Of a stretch of 64,000 nucleotides of DNA, positions 62,451-64,000 are shown one piece after another. Positions within the stretch are counted from its first letter, which is position 1, and the number at the start of each line of letters is the position of its first letter. The notes under the pieces were generated by a model, which was not told the DNA's origin, ran no database searches, and worked only from the letters and a program-made list of their open reading frames with translations. The stretch is from Myxococcales bacterium (lineage in GTDB: Bacteria; Myxococcota_A; Polyangia; Nannocystales; Nannocystaceae). A program made the position numbers and the translations under genes. The stretch lies in contig JACKDU010000007.1 in NCBI GenBank assembly GCA_020633335.1, positions 315,001 through 379,000 of the forward strand, written 5' to 3'.

Positions 62451-63107
62451 CTAGTAGAGATCGGGGTGGCCCATCAGGTTCACCCAGTTGACGCCGCCGC
62501 CGCCGTTGCCGTCGTCCTCGGCCCACATCAGGCAGGTGGTGTCCTGGGTCTCGAGATCGGCCCGCCACCAGACGCAGTTCTTCCCGTCGTCGTCGTCGAG
62601 CCAGCACGAGTTGCAGTTGTTGCCGTTGGAGTTGCAGCCGTTGCAGTGGAGGTGATCGCCGTCCTTGTCGAAGGTGGTCAGGCTCTGCTCGTCGCCGTCC
62701 TCGTTGATCATCCGGAGGTTGTCGACCTTGAGGCCGTCGCCGTCCCAGAGCCAGACCCGGAAGCGGGCGTCGACCGAGTACCAGCTCGGGTCGTAGGAGC
62801 CGGTGTGCCAGACGTCGCAGCACTTCTCCTCGTTGCGGCCGATGCCGTCGATGTCGCAGTGCCAGCCCCAGCCCTTGGTCATCCACACGAGGGTGATGGT
62901 GTCGTCGGTGCCGGCGTTGCTGCTGTCGGAGGAGCGGAGGCAGATCTGGTCGGGCTCGCCGTAGATCGTGCCGGAGCGCTCGACGACCTCGGCGAAGCTC
63001 TCGGCGTCGTTGTCCTCGTCGACCGCGTCGCAGCCGGGGAGGAAGGCGAGGGCGACGAGGGCGGTGAGGGGGAGGAGGCGGAGGGCGTGGCGGGTGGTCT
63101 TCTGCAT
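62451..63107 (-). CDS. Lipoprotein with Cys/Trp-rich acidic domain
   Basis: The 218-residue protein has a lipoprotein signal (LRLLPLTALVALAFLPGC). The domain is rich in Asp, Trp and Cys: TLVWMTKGWGWHCDIDGIGRNEEKCCDVWHTGSY, ARFRVWLWDGDGLKVDNL, and GCNSNGNNCNSCWLDDDDGKNC. The DGDG-type runs may bind calcium. Its layout (strands with Trp and paired Cys) was not matched to a known family; a lectin or phospholipase-C/PLAT-like fold is possible but unproven. It lies 74 nt before the next lipoprotein gene on the same strand. Confidence 0.72.
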   Translation of the reverse strand: MQKTTRHALRLLPLTALVALAFLPGCDAVDEDNDAESFAEVVERSGTIYGEPDQICLRSSDSSNAGTDDTITLVWMTKGWGWHCDIDGIGRNEEKCCDVWHTGSYDPSWYSVDARFRVWLWDGDGLKVDNLRMINEDGDEQSLTTFDKDGDHLHCNGCNSNGNNCNSCWLDDDDGKNCVWWRADLETQDTTCLMWAEDDGNGGGGVNWVNLMGHPDLY

Positions 63108-63316
63108 GGTCGTGTTCCTCTCGGAGCGTGGGGCCCGTCGCCGCGCCGCGCGTCGCTCGCAGGGGGAATCACCGACGCCGCGATTTCTCTTCAGCGTCCG
63201 CAGGATTTTTTTTCGAGCGCGCGCGGCTGGCTGGCCGGCGCGCTCGCGGGTTGCCCTGGCGTCGGCGCGGAACGGCGTTCGCTCAGGCTTGGCGGGATGC
63301 GTGCGATGGCGGTGCG

Positions 63317-63988
63317 TCAGCCGCTGACGAAGGCCGGCGTCGCCGGGCGGATCCCGAGGCTGCGCCGGAGCTCGGCGACCGGCCGATCCCAGAGCTCCTC
63401 CCAGCGGATCGTCAGCAGCGGCTTCGCCCGCCGGCCGCTCCAGTAGGCCTCCCAGAGGCCGCGGCGGAGCGCGAGCCAGCGCCGCTCGAGGACCATGTGC
63501 TTGAGGCCGCCGAGGAGCATGATCATCGCCGACACCGGGAGCCCGACCTGGCCGTAGGCGAAGGCGTGGATCAGCACCTCCTCGTGGCCGCCTACGCCGA
63601 CCCCGAAGAGGACGTGCCAGATGTCGTGGGTCTGGCGGTAGCGGTGGATCAGGTAGCGGGCCTCGTCGTCGTCGATGAACTCGTCCGAGGTCTCGACGGT
63701 GTAGAGCTCGAGGCCGTTGCGCTCGAGGTGGCGGACGTAGGCGCCGCCGAGGGTCTCGGGGCCGAGGCGGTGGAGCGCGTCGAAGTCGACGTGCTCGCGG
63801 TCGATCTCCGGGCGCTCGCGGAGGAGCGCGGCGAGCTCGCGGTCGCCGGCGTGGGCCTGGGCGACGAGCTCGGCGACCCGCGCGCGGCCGCTGATCTCCT
63901 CGACGCGGTGGACGTCCTCGGTGCGGTTGGAGTCCCTGAGCACCCGGAGCGTCGCGGCGATCATCTCGCGGAGGTCGGTGGGGGTCAT
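63317..63988 (-). CDS. Coq4-family protein
   Basis: The 223-residue protein has the Coq4 signature YRQTHDIWHVLFGVGVGGHEEVLIHAFAYGQ: an HDxxH pair followed by Glu, the zinc-ligand set of Coq4. LGGAYVRHLERNGLEL before it and KPLLTIRWEELWDRPVAELRRSLGI after it also fit. Coq4 is needed for ubiquinone biosynthesis in mitochondria; bacterial relatives are common but their role is less certain. No signal peptide. The ATG lies just inside the window edge, so promoter and upstream neighbours are not visible. Confidence 0.85.
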   Translation of the reverse strand: MTPTDLREMIAATLRVLRDSNRTEDVHRVEEISGRARVAELVAQAHAGDRELAALLRERPEIDREHVDFDALHRLGPETLGGAYVRHLERNGLELYTVETSDEFIDDDEARYLIHRYRQTHDIWHVLFGVGVGGHEEVLIHAFAYGQVGLPVSAMIMLLGGLKHMVLERRWLALRRGLWEAYWSGRRAKPLLTIRWEELWDRPVAELRRSLGIRPATPAFVSG

Positions 63989-64000
63989 CGGCGCGTCCTC

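Noticed and set aside
63206..63250. T8 run next to a GC-rich inverted repeat downstream of the Coq4 gene
   Set aside because: The T-run precedes the hairpin on the plus strand and is an A-run after it on the minus strand, so it does not form a terminator for the minus-strand Coq4 gene.

Overview
The window is very GC-rich and densely packed, with codon use dominated by G/C at third positions. It reads as a chromosomal segment of a myxobacterium (Myxococcota). The evidence is a set of secreted proteins ending in MYXO-CTERM-like tails (Cys motif, hydrophobic helix, Arg cluster), many lipoproteins with long Ser/Thr/Gly linkers, Cys-rich ECDDGN repeats, MopE-type DxDGDG motifs, FG-GAP repeats and a PilZ-receiver-DUF4388 protein. 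The Thr/Ser/Gly linkers and YGVP repeats suggest the Nannocystis/Plesiocystis side of the phylum, but that is inference; the 23S fragment at the left edge could settle it.

Layout. 1-851: 3' end of a 23S rRNA gene, 5S rRNA and the operon terminator. 1064-7709: small housekeeping or unknown genes (YkgJ-like protein, a MYXO-CTERM protein, a glutaredoxin with a decayed copy of its own tail beside it, an HD-domain protein, a degenerate IS630-type transposase) and two repeat-bearing intergenic regions. 7807-11897: a tandem pair of paralogous secreted proteins and a thioredoxin-fold DUF255 protein; a fossil of the DUF255 gene's 3' end lies between the paralogues. 12122-12460: two tRNA-Ser genes and the 4.5S signal-recognition-particle RNA. 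12515-18950: a large TPR membrane protein and a three-gene SDR / crotonase / acyl-CoA dehydrogenase set. 18973-28434: envelope and signalling genes, including a membrane-anchored tri-haem cytochrome c, a DUF1801 protein with a histone-H1-like tail, a retropepsin-like protease pair and a PilZ-REC-DUF4388 regulator. 28650-31684: Fur with a Cys-rich membrane peptide, xseB-ispA, and a GST. 31907-46695: a HelD-like helicase, a VWA MYXO-CTERM protein, an M28 peptidase, a flavoprotein, FG-GAP and ankyrin proteins, a sulfotransferase-like protein and a Cys-rich lipoprotein. 46958-54222: a peptidoglycan-binding-like membrane protein and a three-gene translationally coupled HTTM operon. 54399-63988: SixA, a TlpA-like protein, a formylglycine-generating-enzyme-type lipoprotein, two MopE/C-type-lectin lipoproteins, an S9 peptidase, two lipoproteins and a Coq4-family protein.

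Two themes run through the window. First, many genes start 6-11 nt after a TAnnnT box with no Shine-Dalgarno sequence, which looks like widespread leaderless transcription; this pattern suggests a non-canonical CTG start for the TlpA-like gene. Second, there are several traces of local duplication: the 7.8/8.9 kb paralogues with their fossil, the glutaredoxin tail, the HTTM/MFAPNP domains in fused and split form, and the two lectin lipoproteins. No CRISPR array, prophage or intact insertion sequence was seen. All family assignments come from motif recognition by eye, without database searches.
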